Assembly: GCA_003280225.1 (NCBI GenBank)
Contig: QCFO01000006.1
Span: forward strand, 25,959-89,958
Source of the DNA: Prochlorococcus sp. AG-363-K07
Lineage (GTDB): Bacteria > Cyanobacteriota > Cyanobacteriia > PCC-6307 > Cyanobiaceae
Direction: 5' to 3'
DNA length: 64,000 nt
The notes under the pieces are model-generated. The model worked only from the letters and a program-made list of their open reading frames with translations, had not been told where the DNA came from and made no database searches. This document shows, piece after piece, positions 8,619-16,820 of this stretch; positions within the stretch are counted from its first letter, which is position 1; every line of letters begins with the position of its first letter. A program made the translations under genes and the position numbers.

Positions 8619-9005
8619 TTATGATTTGCCTAGAACAGCTTTGGTGGTTTTGGATATTCCTTGTAGGGTTTCAGGCAAGTATGGACCTTTCACTAAATGA
8701 CCTCCAATCCTCAGGCTAATGCCTGCAAGTGAAAGATTAATTGATGCAAGTAAAATTAAAGTCCATTCTATTTTCCAACTTAATATATCCTGCAACCAAA
8801 TTACTAAAATAATTTCGCTTGCTAATAAGGCAAATAACATTAAAAATCCTCCCATAGCTAGAAAAATGCCTCCACTGATTAGGCGTCTTTTTTCACGATC
8901 CATTTCTTGAAGAGCGATTCTTACATGCAGGTCCATTACTGAACTGGCTAATGCAGTGACTCTTGCGGCTGCTCCAAGTCCTCGATTTTTTTGGGATTCG
9001 CTCAT
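8619..9005 (-). CDS. holin-superfamily-like (DUF1469-type) membrane protein
   Basis: The 128-aa protein has a short amphipathic N-terminal helix (ARVTALASSVMDLHVRIALQEMDREKRR) and two membrane helices (GGIFLAMGGFLMLFALLASE and the WTLILLASINLSLAG region), ending in a basic tail. This is the layout of the bacterial DUF1469/'phage holin family' proteins, which are chromosomal envelope proteins and not necessarily phage-derived. Its start overlaps the stop of the upstream gene by 4 bases (ATGA-type overlap), so the two are probably translationally coupled. Function unknown. Confidence 0.75.
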   Translation of the reverse strand: MSESQKNRGLGAAARVTALASSVMDLHVRIALQEMDREKRRLISGGIFLAMGGFLMLFALLASEIILVIWLQDILSWKIEWTLILLASINLSLAGISLRIGGHLVKGPYLPETLQGISKTTKAVLGKS

Positions 9006-9472
9006 GAGTTTCTTCTCCCTCCAGCAAGCACCATTCCGAGCAGCATGCCTAGTCCTGCTGCAATACCAATAGCCATGAGTGGTTGTTTTCTAATGGGCTG
9101 TTCGATTTTTGGCCGCAGTGTTTTGTTTAAATCATCTAGAAGCTCTTCTAATTGTTTCTCTAATGGCTCAAGGTTAGTTGCGATTTCTTGGGTATGGTCG
9201 CTTGCAGAATTTAAAAGTTCCTCTAATTGTTCTTGAACAACGAGTGTTGTTCTATCCGAGTGTTTAGATATCACTTTGATTACTTCATCAAGGCTGCCTC
9301 TTGTGGCTTCGAGAGTTTGTTTGGCTAGATCAGGCCATCTCTCTTGAATTTTGGGGAGCAAGCTTTCAAAGCTCTCACTGAACCATTGATCAGAAGAAAG
9401 ATCAGGCTCCTTCTCTGGGGAATCTTCAAGTTCAGTTCTAGCTTCGCAGGATGCGGAATTCGTGGATTCCAT
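9002..9472 (-). CDS. DUF883/ElaB-YqjD-like membrane-anchored coiled-coil protein
   Basis: The 156-aa protein has an acidic N-terminus, a long amphipathic helix region (about 45-125) including LEPLEKQLEELLDDLN, and a single C-terminal membrane helix (LMAIGIAAGLGMLLGMVLAGG) ending RRNS. The KQPLMAIGIAAGLGMLLG tail is the hallmark of the DUF883 group (ElaB, YqjD), in which some members bind ribosomes at the membrane. Its stop overlaps the start of the holin-like gene; DUF883 plus DUF1469 pairs are common in bacteria and probably act together in the envelope. Confidence 0.78.
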   Translation of the reverse strand: MESTNSASCEARTELEDSPEKEPDLSSDQWFSESFESLLPKIQERWPDLAKQTLEATRGSLDEVIKVISKHSDRTTLVVQEQLEELLNSASDHTQEIATNLEPLEKQLEELLDDLNKTLRPKIEQPIRKQPLMAIGIAAGLGMLLGMVLAGGRRNS

Positions 9473-9566
9473 AAGATCCTGATGGTTTCACAGAGCTTAG
9501 GAAGACTTGACCATTATTGAAACCTTTTGTCCTTGATTTTTCCATATTCAACTAAGTCAGGATCTT
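9473..9566. repeat. 10-bp perfect inverted repeat, 74-base loop
   Basis: AAGATCCTGA (9473-9482) abuts the start codon of the DUF883-like gene and TCAGGATCTT (9557-9566) is its exact reverse complement. On the minus strand this would put the mRNA leader into a long stem-loop that ends right at the start codon. No coding ORF lies inside. Confidence 0.45.
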
Positions 9567-9693
9567 GGTTGTCAGTCTTCTGAACGCGATCTGCTTGAGT
9601 GTTTTGAGAAAAACCAAACGTCGCCTTTGCTTACATTTATTGCCTAATAAATACTTCTAGTGCTAGACGTCTTTAGTAATTTACTTGGCGATC

Positions 9694-9825
9694 ATGGACG
9701 TTGGCCTGTCCGGAATTCTTTTTGCTTCGGGTACTCTTCCTACTTCTCTTGGCTTGATTGCAGCATCTATAGCAGGTGCTGGAAGCTTGCTTTTAATAGC
9801 CTTGAGATTTGTTCCGCAGGATTAA
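9694..9825 (+). CDS. 43-aa single-span membrane protein, unknown
   Basis: This ORF is below the size cut of the track. It starts at ATG 9694 and reads MDVGLSGILFASGTLP, then a hydrophobic helix (LGLIAASIAGAGSLLLIALRF), ending VPQD and TAA. A stop codon lies 33 bases upstream in frame, so the protein cannot be much longer. The composition (Gly/Ala/Leu/Ile helix, short polar ends) is like small photosystem or cytochrome b6f subunits, but it matches none I know. A strong hairpin starts 8 bases after the stop, which supports a discrete transcription unit. The larger 99-aa ORF in the other frame (9660) looks like a shadow. Confidence 0.6.
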   Translation: MDVGLSGILFASGTLPTSLGLIAASIAGAGSLLLIALRFVPQD

Positions 9826-9832
9826 ACCATTC

Positions 9833-9863
9833 TTGGAAACTGAGGAATATCCTCTGTTTCCAA
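9833..9863 (+). terminator. strong hairpin after the 43-aa gene
   Basis: TTGGAAAC pairs with GTTTCCAA (8 bp), then a T-T mismatch, then GAGGA pairs with TCCTC around a 3-base loop (ATA). It starts 8 bases after the TAA of the small membrane protein. The stem is very stable, but the following AAATCCTG has no U-tract, so it may be a processing or stability element instead of a classical terminator. Confidence 0.6.
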
Positions 9864-10026
9864 AATCCTGTCAATGTGGAGCTTAAGCAAATTCCTTTTT
9901 TAAGGGATGTATTTTGCTGTCCATTTTTCAAAAATCCTTACTTATTTAATACAGGCTAGTTGTATTCAAACTATTTCTTAATTCTTTCCTTAAAAATAAA
10001 CCTTTTTTTATACAAAGTATTCTCAC

Positions 10027-10407
10027 ATGCCTAGTCAAAAAAGATGGGCTCTCCTCGAACATTCTGGTTTGCCAGGTGGTATTCACTTTGATTTGCTTTT
10101 GGAAGATGGAAATGTTTGTAGAACTTGGAGGTTGCCTAATCTTCTGATATTAGATGGGCCAAATCAGCAAGTTGTTTCTTTGCCTCCTCATAAATTGGAT
10201 TGGCTTGAGACGTTAGGTCGACCTGTATCTGGAAATCGAGGGGTGGCCACAAGAAAGCAGTTTGGATGTTTTGTTGGAAAGCTTCCTACTAGTGAAGATG
10301 GTTTGATTGAGATCCAACTCCATAGCGAAGAAATGATTGGACTGCTTCTTATCAAAAATTTGGTTTGTAGTTTTTCTTCGATTTCAGATGCAGTAGCCAA
10401 AAAGTAA
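10027..10407 (+). CDS. stand-alone LigD 3'-phosphoesterase-like domain protein
   Basis: The 126-aa protein has the succession LLEHSGLPGGIHFDLLLEDG, CRTWRL, HKLDWLE and VSGNRGVATRKQFG, which resembles the 3'-phosphoesterase (PE) domain of LigD and the short 'DNA polymerase ligase-like' proteins of planctomycetes and cyanobacteria. In LigD this domain trims 3' ends during end joining, using a His/Asp metal site; the H-F-D here could be part of it. There is no ligase or polymerase domain. It lies 56 bases before smc on the same strand. The family assignment is from remembered motifs, so moderate confidence. Confidence 0.6.
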   Translation: MPSQKRWALLEHSGLPGGIHFDLLLEDGNVCRTWRLPNLLILDGPNQQVVSLPPHKLDWLETLGRPVSGNRGVATRKQFGCFVGKLPTSEDGLIEIQLHSEEMIGLLLIKNLVCSFSSISDAVAKK

Positions 10408-10463
10408 TAAGGCTTGAGCTTCTGGCAGGTTTCGCTAATCTCTGGATACTCTTAGCCCGATTT

Positions 10464-13400
10464 TTGTTGGTTTACATCAATCAGGTAGAGCTAGCGCATT
10501 TCAAGTCCTTTGGGGGGGCAATGACAATCCCTCTTGAGGAGGGTTTTACGGTTGTGACAGGACCAAATGGTTCTGGTAAAAGCAATATTCTTGATGGAGT
10601 CCTTTTTTGCTTAGGTTTAGCTACTAGCCGAGGTATGCGTGCAGATCGCTTGCCCGATTTGGTAAATAGCGGCATTCTCAAAGCTGGCAAATCTGCTGAG
10701 ACTGTTGTAAGTGTCAAGTTTGATCTTTCAGATTGGTCGCCTGATTTGGCTGAAGAAGGTTTAGAGCAAGCTCAAGAAGGTCCCTGGATTAAGTCAGGTC
10801 AAAAAGAGTGGACGGTCACAAGACGTTTGAAAGTGATGCCTGGTGGTTCTTATAGCTCTAGTTACGCTGCAGACGGGGAGACTTGTACTCTTCAACAATT
10901 GCAGACTCAATTACGTCGCTTGAGAATTGACCCTGAGGGTAGCAATGTAGTCATGCAGGGTGATGTGACTCGCATAGTTTCGATGAGCAATAAAGATAGA
11001 AGGGGTTTGATTGATGAGCTTGCAGGAGTTGCTTTATTTGATAACCGGATAGAACAAACACGTCTAAAGTTGGATACTGTTCATGAGAGACAAGAACGTT
11101 GCAGAATTGTTGAGCAAGAATTGCTAGCTGCACGCCATCGCTTGGAAAGAGATTGTGCAAAGGCAAGAATTTATAAGGAGTTAAAAATACAATTTCAACT
11201 TGGTAAACAACAAGAATTGGTTTTATCTTATGAATCTGCGAAACAAGGATTGTTTGATTTAGATGCAAAGCGAAAGAGTATGATCCTGCAAGAATCTAGA
11301 GATATAGCTTCTCTTGCGAAGCAAGAGGAAAATTTGTCTAATTCATTAGGAAAACTAAAGACTCTTCAAGAGAATGTGAAAGCTTTAGGGGAGGATAAGC
11401 TATTGAGAGTGCAGAGTGAGCTTGCAGGTTTAGATACACAATTTCGTGAATTAGACAGGCAAGCTAATATCAATAAAACTGAAGGTGAGAACTTACAATC
11501 TCAACGGCAATCCTTAATTAAACGCCGACATGAAATTAAGGAAGAAATTTTTCAAAAATCTCAGAATTGTAAGGATAATTTGTTAGTAGAGGCTGAACAG
11601 GCCTGTAAAGATGCAGAAGCATCGGTTGAAGTTTCTCGTAGAAGGTTGGGTGAGGTTGCTGGTCGTTCTGGTGCATGGATTGAGGATCAACGTGCAAGAA
11701 GTATGCTTCGCCAAAAGTTACATAATAATGTCAAACCTTTACAAAGTGAATTGCAAAAATTAGAAGAGAGGTTACTACAGATCGAGATGAGAGAGAAGGA
11801 GCTTGCAGAAGAAGAAAAGCAGGATTTAATTCAGAATAAAGAATTATCTGACCACCTCAATGTAAGAGAAAAAGATTGTCAACAAGTTCTTGAAGATATT
11901 ATTCAAAAGAAGACTTGTATTAGTCAACTTGTTGATGAATTAGCAGTTCAGCAGAGGACACGTAGTCGTTTAGAGCAAGAACAGACAAAATTAGAGAATC
12001 AAGTTGCTCGTTTAGAAAGTCGTAAGGAAGCTCTTCAAGAAACTAGAGGAACTTCAGCCTTAAGGCTTTTGCTTGAAGCAGGACTGGAAGGTATCCATGG
12101 TCTTGTTGCTCATTTAGGAGAAGTAGAAGATTCTCACAGGCTTGCTTTGGAAGTTGCAGCAGGTTCAAGACTTGGGCATGTAGTTGTTGATGACGACCAA
12201 ATTGCCGCAAAAGCGATTCACTTGTTAAAGCTTAAAAAGGCTGGGCGCTTAACATTTTTGCCTTTAAACAAGATGAATTCTTCCCTTGTTAGAAGAAAGA
12301 ATGTTTTCCAGCGAGGCCCATCTGTCCCCGTCACTACTGATGGCAAGGCACTAATTGGTAGAGCCGTTGATTTGATTAGTTGTGATCCAATTTATAGCGA
12401 TGTTTTTGCACATGTCTTTGGAGAAACGCTTGTTTTTGCTGATTTATGTTCAGCTAGAGCTCAACTGGGTTATCAAAGAGCTGTAACTCTTGATGGTGAA
12501 CTGCTTGAGAAGAGTGGAGCAATGACCGGAGGAAGCTTTTCAGGAAGAGGAATTGGCTTTAGTTTTGGTAGCAGTCAAGAAAGGGATGAAATTGAGCCGA
12601 TTAGGAAAAGACTCCTAGAGGTTGGTGAAACACTTGTTAGCTGTAAAAGGAAGCAAGCTCAATTAAGTCAGGAGTTAGACAACTTAACTCCTGTATTACG
12701 TAGTTTGGAGCAACGCAAAGCCACTTTAGAAGCAGAACAAACTGCAGCTGAAATTTCTAACAAACCACTCTTGCAGCGCCATCATGATCGTGTCGAGAGA
12801 ATTCAAGAGTTAAGTAAGACAAAAAATCAGTATCATTTTCGCTCTGAAGAGCTTAGGAAAGAGCTAAAACCGTTATTGCTTCAACTGGAGCAATTAGAAG
12901 GCCAAGAAAGTTTTGCAGATAATCAAGACTCTTCAGAAAGTTGGAAGCTTTTGCAGAAAAATCTTGAGGATGCAGATTCAGTGTTAGTTGAAACGAGACG
13001 TCAAAGAGATGAATTACTTAGCCTGCAAGCTGAAAGGACCCATGCTTTAGAAAGGCTGGAGGACCAACAGAAGGTGCTTGAAGGAGAAGAAAAACGATTA
13101 CAAGAATCAGTCAAATCTCTTGCTAGAGCTCATCACGATTGGAAAAGCCAGCAGACAAAGATGGAAGAGCAGAGGCGCCAGCTTGAAAAGAATCAAAAAG
13201 ACTTGCAAAGTCGTTTTGGTGAGCAGAGACTTGCTAGGGATGAAGCGGAAGCTCAGCTAGCAAAAGATAGGCAAGAGGTTCAAGAAGCTAAATGGAACCT
13301 TGATCGTCTTCGCGAAGAACTTGTTTCTTTAGCCGAAGAGCTTCGAAGCGGACGTAATCGTCTGGATGAGCTGGAAAAGGCTCTTCCAGATCCACTGCCG

Positions 13401-14075
13401 GAAATTTCTGATGAGATTAGGAGTGCTGGGTTAACAGTATTGCAATCACAATTAGAAGCGATTCAGGCAAAAATGGAGGCTTTGGAGCCTGTCAATATGC
13501 TTGCGCTTGAGGAACTTGATGAATTGAATAAACGCCTTGGCGAATTAGTCGAGAGACTGGACACTCTGACTGAAGAAAGATCTGAACTTTTGCTTCGCAT
13601 TGAAACTGTTGCGACGCTCCGTCAGGAGGCCTTCATGGAGGCTTTTGAAGCTGTTGATAAGCACTTTAGGGAGATTTTTGCCAGTTTGTCCGAAGGAGAT
13701 GGTCATTTGCAATTAGATAACGAAGCTGATCCTTTAGAGGGTGGCTTGACATTAGTGGCGCATCCAAAGGGGAAAACAGTTAGAAGACTGGCAGCAATGT
13801 CTGGAGGAGAAAAGTCTTTAACTGCTTTGAGTTTTCTGTTTGCCTTGCAAAGATTTAGACCATCTCCTTTTTATGCTTTAGATGAAGTTGATAGCTTTTT
13901 GGATGGGGTCAATGTAGAACGATTGTCATCACTGATTGCTCGTCAAGCAGAACAGGCTCAATTTTTGGTTGTTAGTCATCGACGACCAATGATAGGTGCC
14001 TCAAATCGCACAATTGGAGTCACTCAGGCTAGGGGCTTTCATACTCAAGTTATTGGTTTGCCCGATGCTGCCTGA
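10464..14075 (+). CDS. smc: chromosome segregation ATPase SMC
   Basis: The 1203-aa ATPase compacts and segregates the chromosome with ScpA/ScpB (not in this window). The N-terminal head has Walker A GPNGSGKSNILDG (about residue 35) and the FKSFGG motif. Two long coiled coils flank the hinge (about 520-680, GIHGLVAHLGEVEDSHRLALEVAAG). The C-terminal head has the signature LAAMSGGEKSLTALS and Walker B FYALDEVDSFLDG. The track start is a TTG; the adjacent TTG codon one position later would serve as well. The length is normal. The upstream neighbour is the LigD-PE-like gene and the downstream neighbour a PRC-barrel gene, all on one strand. Confidence 0.97.
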   Translation: MLVYINQVELAHFKSFGGAMTIPLEEGFTVVTGPNGSGKSNILDGVLFCLGLATSRGMRADRLPDLVNSGILKAGKSAETVVSVKFDLSDWSPDLAEEGLEQAQEGPWIKSGQKEWTVTRRLKVMPGGSYSSSYAADGETCTLQQLQTQLRRLRIDPEGSNVVMQGDVTRIVSMSNKDRRGLIDELAGVALFDNRIEQTRLKLDTVHERQERCRIVEQELLAARHRLERDCAKARIYKELKIQFQLGKQQELVLSYESAKQGLFDLDAKRKSMILQESRDIASLAKQEENLSNSLGKLKTLQENVKALGEDKLLRVQSELAGLDTQFRELDRQANINKTEGENLQSQRQSLIKRRHEIKEEIFQKSQNCKDNLLVEAEQACKDAEASVEVSRRRLGEVAGRSGAWIEDQRARSMLRQKLHNNVKPLQSELQKLEERLLQIEMREKELAEEEKQDLIQNKELSDHLNVREKDCQQVLEDIIQKKTCISQLVDELAVQQRTRSRLEQEQTKLENQVARLESRKEALQETRGTSALRLLLEAGLEGIHGLVAHLGEVEDSHRLALEVAAGSRLGHVVVDDDQIAAKAIHLLKLKKAGRLTFLPLNKMNSSLVRRKNVFQRGPSVPVTTDGKALIGRAVDLISCDPIYSDVFAHVFGETLVFADLCSARAQLGYQRAVTLDGELLEKSGAMTGGSFSGRGIGFSFGSSQERDEIEPIRKRLLEVGETLVSCKRKQAQLSQELDNLTPVLRSLEQRKATLEAEQTAAEISNKPLLQRHHDRVERIQELSKTKNQYHFRSEELRKELKPLLLQLEQLEGQESFADNQDSSESWKLLQKNLEDADSVLVETRRQRDELLSLQAERTHALERLEDQQKVLEGEEKRLQESVKSLARAHHDWKSQQTKMEEQRRQLEKNQKDLQSRFGEQRLARDEAEAQLAKDRQEVQEAKWNLDRLREELVSLAEELRSGRNRLDELEKALPDPLPEISDEIRSAGLTVLQSQLEAIQAKMEALEPVNMLALEELDELNKRLGELVERLDTLTEERSELLLRIETVATLRQEAFMEAFEAVDKHFREIFASLSEGDGHLQLDNEADPLEGGLTLVAHPKGKTVRRLAAMSGGEKSLTALSFLFALQRFRPSPFYALDEVDSFLDGVNVERLSSLIARQAEQAQFLVVSHRRPMIGASNRTIGVTQARGFHTQVIGLPDAA

Positions 14076-14135
14076 AATCTTTTCCGGTTAACATCTTCAA
14101 ATAATGACTGTATTCACTCATTTTTAAGGTTTTCG

Positions 14136-15194
14136 TTGATTAGCACTCAATCCCAAAACGATCCACTTGATACCGTTCCTAGCGACCGTCTTTGGCTGCG
14201 CTCAGAGTTGATGGGTACTCAGGTGATAACACGTGATACAGGTCGCAGGTTAGGAGTTGTGGGAGAGGTTGTTGTTGATATCGATCGGAGAGAGGTCGTT
14301 GCTCTGGGACTTAGGGATAATCCTTTGACTCGATTTCTGCCTGGCCTTCCACGTTGGATGCCACTTGATCGAATTAGGCAGGTTGGAGATGTAATTCTTG
14401 TTGACTCTGTTGATTCTCTTAGTGAAGGATTTACTCCAGAAAGATATAGCAGAGTGATTAATTGTCAGGTAATTACAGAATCAGGACAACAGTTGGGACG
14501 TGTTCTTGGATTTTCTTTTGATATTGAAACTGGAGAACTGACGACATTGGTGATGGGTGCCTTGGGAGTGCCTCTTTTAGGAGAAGGAGTTCTGAGTACT
14601 TGGGAAATTCCAGTAGAGGAGATTGTCAGCAGTGGTGCCGATAGGATTATTGTTTACGAAGGTTCTGAGGAAAAACTGAAACAACTTAATAGCGGCTTTC
14701 TCGAAAAGTTAGGGGTTGGAGGTTCTAGCTGGGAAGAACAAGAAAGAGATCGTTATAGGGTTAATCTTGTCCCTGTTGAGAATCAACTTACTCCTGGTCA
14801 AGATGTAGAAGATAGCCAAAAAATACTTGGATCTAAAACCAGTTCGAAATATTCTGATGAAGAGGAATTGGAATATGTTGAACTGGAAGATAGGCAAGAG
14901 GCTATAAATGAAAAACGTAGATATATAGATGATTCCAAATTAAATAATATGCCTAATCTTGATAGCTCTATAGAAGATAATTATACTTATAATATAAATA
15001 ACAATTCTCAGGATTATCAATCATCTTCAATAGATGATTATGCTTCTAGGCCGATCTCTTCTTCACGACGACCTAAGCCCTTAGAGGAAGACCCTTTGGA
15101 TGTTGAACCATTGGACTTTGATGTAGATAAGCAAAAAAGACTTCAAGATCCTTTTCCTGAACTTGATGGCAATGAACTGGAAGATCCTTGGTAA
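14136..15194 (+). CDS. tandem PRC-barrel protein with acidic disordered tail
   Basis: In the 352-aa protein, two PRC-barrel repeats occupy about residues 20-180 (LWLRSELMGTQVITRDTGRRLG and INCQVITESGQQLGRVLGFS). PRC barrels are small beta-barrels known from photosynthetic reaction-centre H subunit, RimM and archaeal division proteins. The last 150 residues are Asp/Glu/Ser/Asn-rich and look disordered (SIEDNYTYNINNNSQDYQ). The start is a TTG about 60 bases after smc, so co-transcription is likely. The family is widespread in cyanobacteria but its role is not known to me. The adjacency to smc allows a chromosome or membrane-tethering role, which is speculative. Confidence 0.8.
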   Translation: MISTQSQNDPLDTVPSDRLWLRSELMGTQVITRDTGRRLGVVGEVVVDIDRREVVALGLRDNPLTRFLPGLPRWMPLDRIRQVGDVILVDSVDSLSEGFTPERYSRVINCQVITESGQQLGRVLGFSFDIETGELTTLVMGALGVPLLGEGVLSTWEIPVEEIVSSGADRIIVYEGSEEKLKQLNSGFLEKLGVGGSSWEEQERDRYRVNLVPVENQLTPGQDVEDSQKILGSKTSSKYSDEEELEYVELEDRQEAINEKRRYIDDSKLNNMPNLDSSIEDNYTYNINNNSQDYQSSSIDDYASRPISSSRRPKPLEEDPLDVEPLDFDVDKQKRLQDPFPELDGNELEDPW

Positions 15195-15249
15195 AGAATA
15201 ACTATCAACTTCTGGATATCAAAATGCATAATTTGTATTATTAGCTTCG

Positions 15250-16599
15250 TTATTTATCCGTTTCACTTACTGCATTTTTGGAAATTTTTGTTATTTTTAC
15301 ACCATTTATAGACTTAGGAAGTAAGTTTATTACTTCCTTAGACATTGCTTTGACTGCTCCTGGCTTCCCTCGCAGGCTTTGTAAGTCATTTTTTTGCCCT
15401 TGTAATCTTTGAGGGGATCTAAGCCAAATTAGAGCCTCATTTGCAATCTGATAAGGGTCTAATTTGCCAACCCTTTCTGGGACAATTAGATGACCAGCAG
15501 ATATATTTGGCCAAGCTAAATAACCTCTGTTTTTTATTCGCCAAAGAGTTATTAATAGCCCTATGCATCTTCTTAAGCCAGGTAGTCGAGCTATAATTCC
15601 TAGAAAACCGTCCCATGCCTGCATTACATTTAAATGTTGTGTAGGTACAATTACAATCATTGGGACACCAAGCGCTCCTAATTCTGCTGTATTTGCTCCT
15701 ACAGTAGTCAATGCAAGATGGCATTGACTTAGTGGTTTATGTGCCGGTGAATTTTCATAAAGATAGACTTCAGTTCCTTCTTGAGTAATTAACTTTCTCC
15801 ATTGTTTTTTCCCTGTCCTGTGAGTAACAGTTGTAATCCTTGATTTATATTTTGTTGCGATTGGATTTTTGGAACTGCCAAAATATGTGATTTCTTCAAC
15901 GCTAGTAGTTGGAGCAACTGGTAATAAGAATCTTGCGTTTGGCAATTGTTGGGCTAAATGATCAGCTACCTCTAGAAAAAATGGAACTCCAACGCATAGT
16001 TTTGCCTTCTTCGACCCTGGCATTAAGGCTATCCAAGTTCCGTTTGCGAGTGGTTCTTCTTCTTTTGCGTAATCATTAATGTCTGCCATTAGATCACCAA
16101 CAACATTACATTTGCTGTGAAAACGTTTTGGTAGATGAAGAAGTACCTTTGGTGACATCGCTGCAATCTTGTCGTTCCATTGAGGCCACCGCGCTTTCCA
16201 CTCTGCATAAGTTAAGTGACGATATTTAAGTCTTGCGGAAAGAAGGACACTCCAGAATTGATCTCCTCCAAGAAAAACGACTACTCCTTTGCTAGGCCAA
16301 TATGCATACTTTTTGGGGTGAATTAATAGTTTCCAAAAAGATTTAGCAGGAGTGATGATTTCAAATTGTCCCCATTCTTTTGCTGCAGCTACTTCATGGC
16401 CGGTTGAATTTGGACAGGGAACTAAGACGAGACGAAGGCTGATTTGTGCTGAGCCTGGTCCTCTTGGTCTCATTAATAATTCTGAATGTAGTTTTTCTGC
16501 TAGGGGTCTTACCCAAGTTGCCAATTCACCAGGGCCATTAGATACAAGCACCACTGCAACAGAAGCTTGATTGCTTTGAGATGGTGATAGGGAGGTCAA
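15250..16599 (-). CDS. LpxB-like (lipid-A-disaccharide synthase-related) glycosyltransferase-fold protein
   Basis: The 449-aa protein opens with VVLVSNGPGELATWVRPLAE, the donor-side loop typical of LpxB-related proteins. It has a central VGDLMADI segment and GSKKAKLCVGVPFFLEVAD (equivalent of the GSR motif), and a later LTTVGANTAELGALGVPMIV region that would bind nucleotide-sugar. It is a soluble GT-B-like protein, probably membrane-peripheral. True LpxB acts on UDP-diacylglucosamine; this diverged group in cyanobacteria has no proven substrate. It is the last gene before a tRNA-Leu on the same strand. Confidence 0.75.
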   Translation of the reverse strand: MTSLSPSQSNQASVAVVLVSNGPGELATWVRPLAEKLHSELLMRPRGPGSAQISLRLVLVPCPNSTGHEVAAAKEWGQFEIITPAKSFWKLLIHPKKYAYWPSKGVVVFLGGDQFWSVLLSARLKYRHLTYAEWKARWPQWNDKIAAMSPKVLLHLPKRFHSKCNVVGDLMADINDYAKEEEPLANGTWIALMPGSKKAKLCVGVPFFLEVADHLAQQLPNARFLLPVAPTTSVEEITYFGSSKNPIATKYKSRITTVTHRTGKKQWRKLITQEGTEVYLYENSPAHKPLSQCHLALTTVGANTAELGALGVPMIVIVPTQHLNVMQAWDGFLGIIARLPGLRRCIGLLITLWRIKNRGYLAWPNISAGHLIVPERVGKLDPYQIANEALIWLRSPQRLQGQKNDLQSLRGKPGAVKAMSKEVINLLPKSINGVKITKISKNAVSETDK

Positions 16600-16615
16600 C
16601 TTTTAAAAACACTTA

Positions 16616-16697
16616 TGCGGATGGCGAGACTTGAACTCGCAAGGCCGAAGCCACACGCTCCTTAGACGTGCGTGTCTACCAATTCCACCACATCCGC
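16616..16697 (-). tRNA. tRNA-Leu, anticodon AAG (reads CUU)
   Basis: The class II tRNA folds cleanly: acceptor GCGGATG/CATCCGC, D arm GTG/CAC with AATTGGTAGA loop, anticodon stem CACGT/GCGTG, loop CTAAGGA, long variable arm GGC-TTCG-GCC, T arm GCGAG/CTCGC with TTCAAGT loop. The total is 82 bases including discriminator A; CCA is not encoded. T33 is followed by AAG at 34-36, so the anticodon is AAG, with A34. The long variable arm, A73 and GGTAGA D-loop are those of Leu. Confidence 0.93.
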
Positions 16698-16820
16698 ATG
16701 GGAAACTGAGTCCCGCTGACTTAGTCCAAAAAGATCATAACGGGCAACCTTACATGTCCTCAAATACTTATAGGGGTATAAGCGCTGATACGATCCGGCT
16801 AAAGGATCAAATAAATCTGG

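Noticed and set aside
8619-9005. Holin-like protein as evidence for a prophage
   Set aside because: There are no capsid, tail, integrase or lysin genes nearby; DUF1469-type proteins are normal chromosomal envelope proteins paired with DUF883-like genes.
9660-9959. 99-aa GTG ORF overlapping the 43-aa gene
   Set aside because: Cys/Phe/Trp-rich composition typical of a wrong frame, and it runs through the strong hairpin; the 43-aa frame has far better membrane-protein character.
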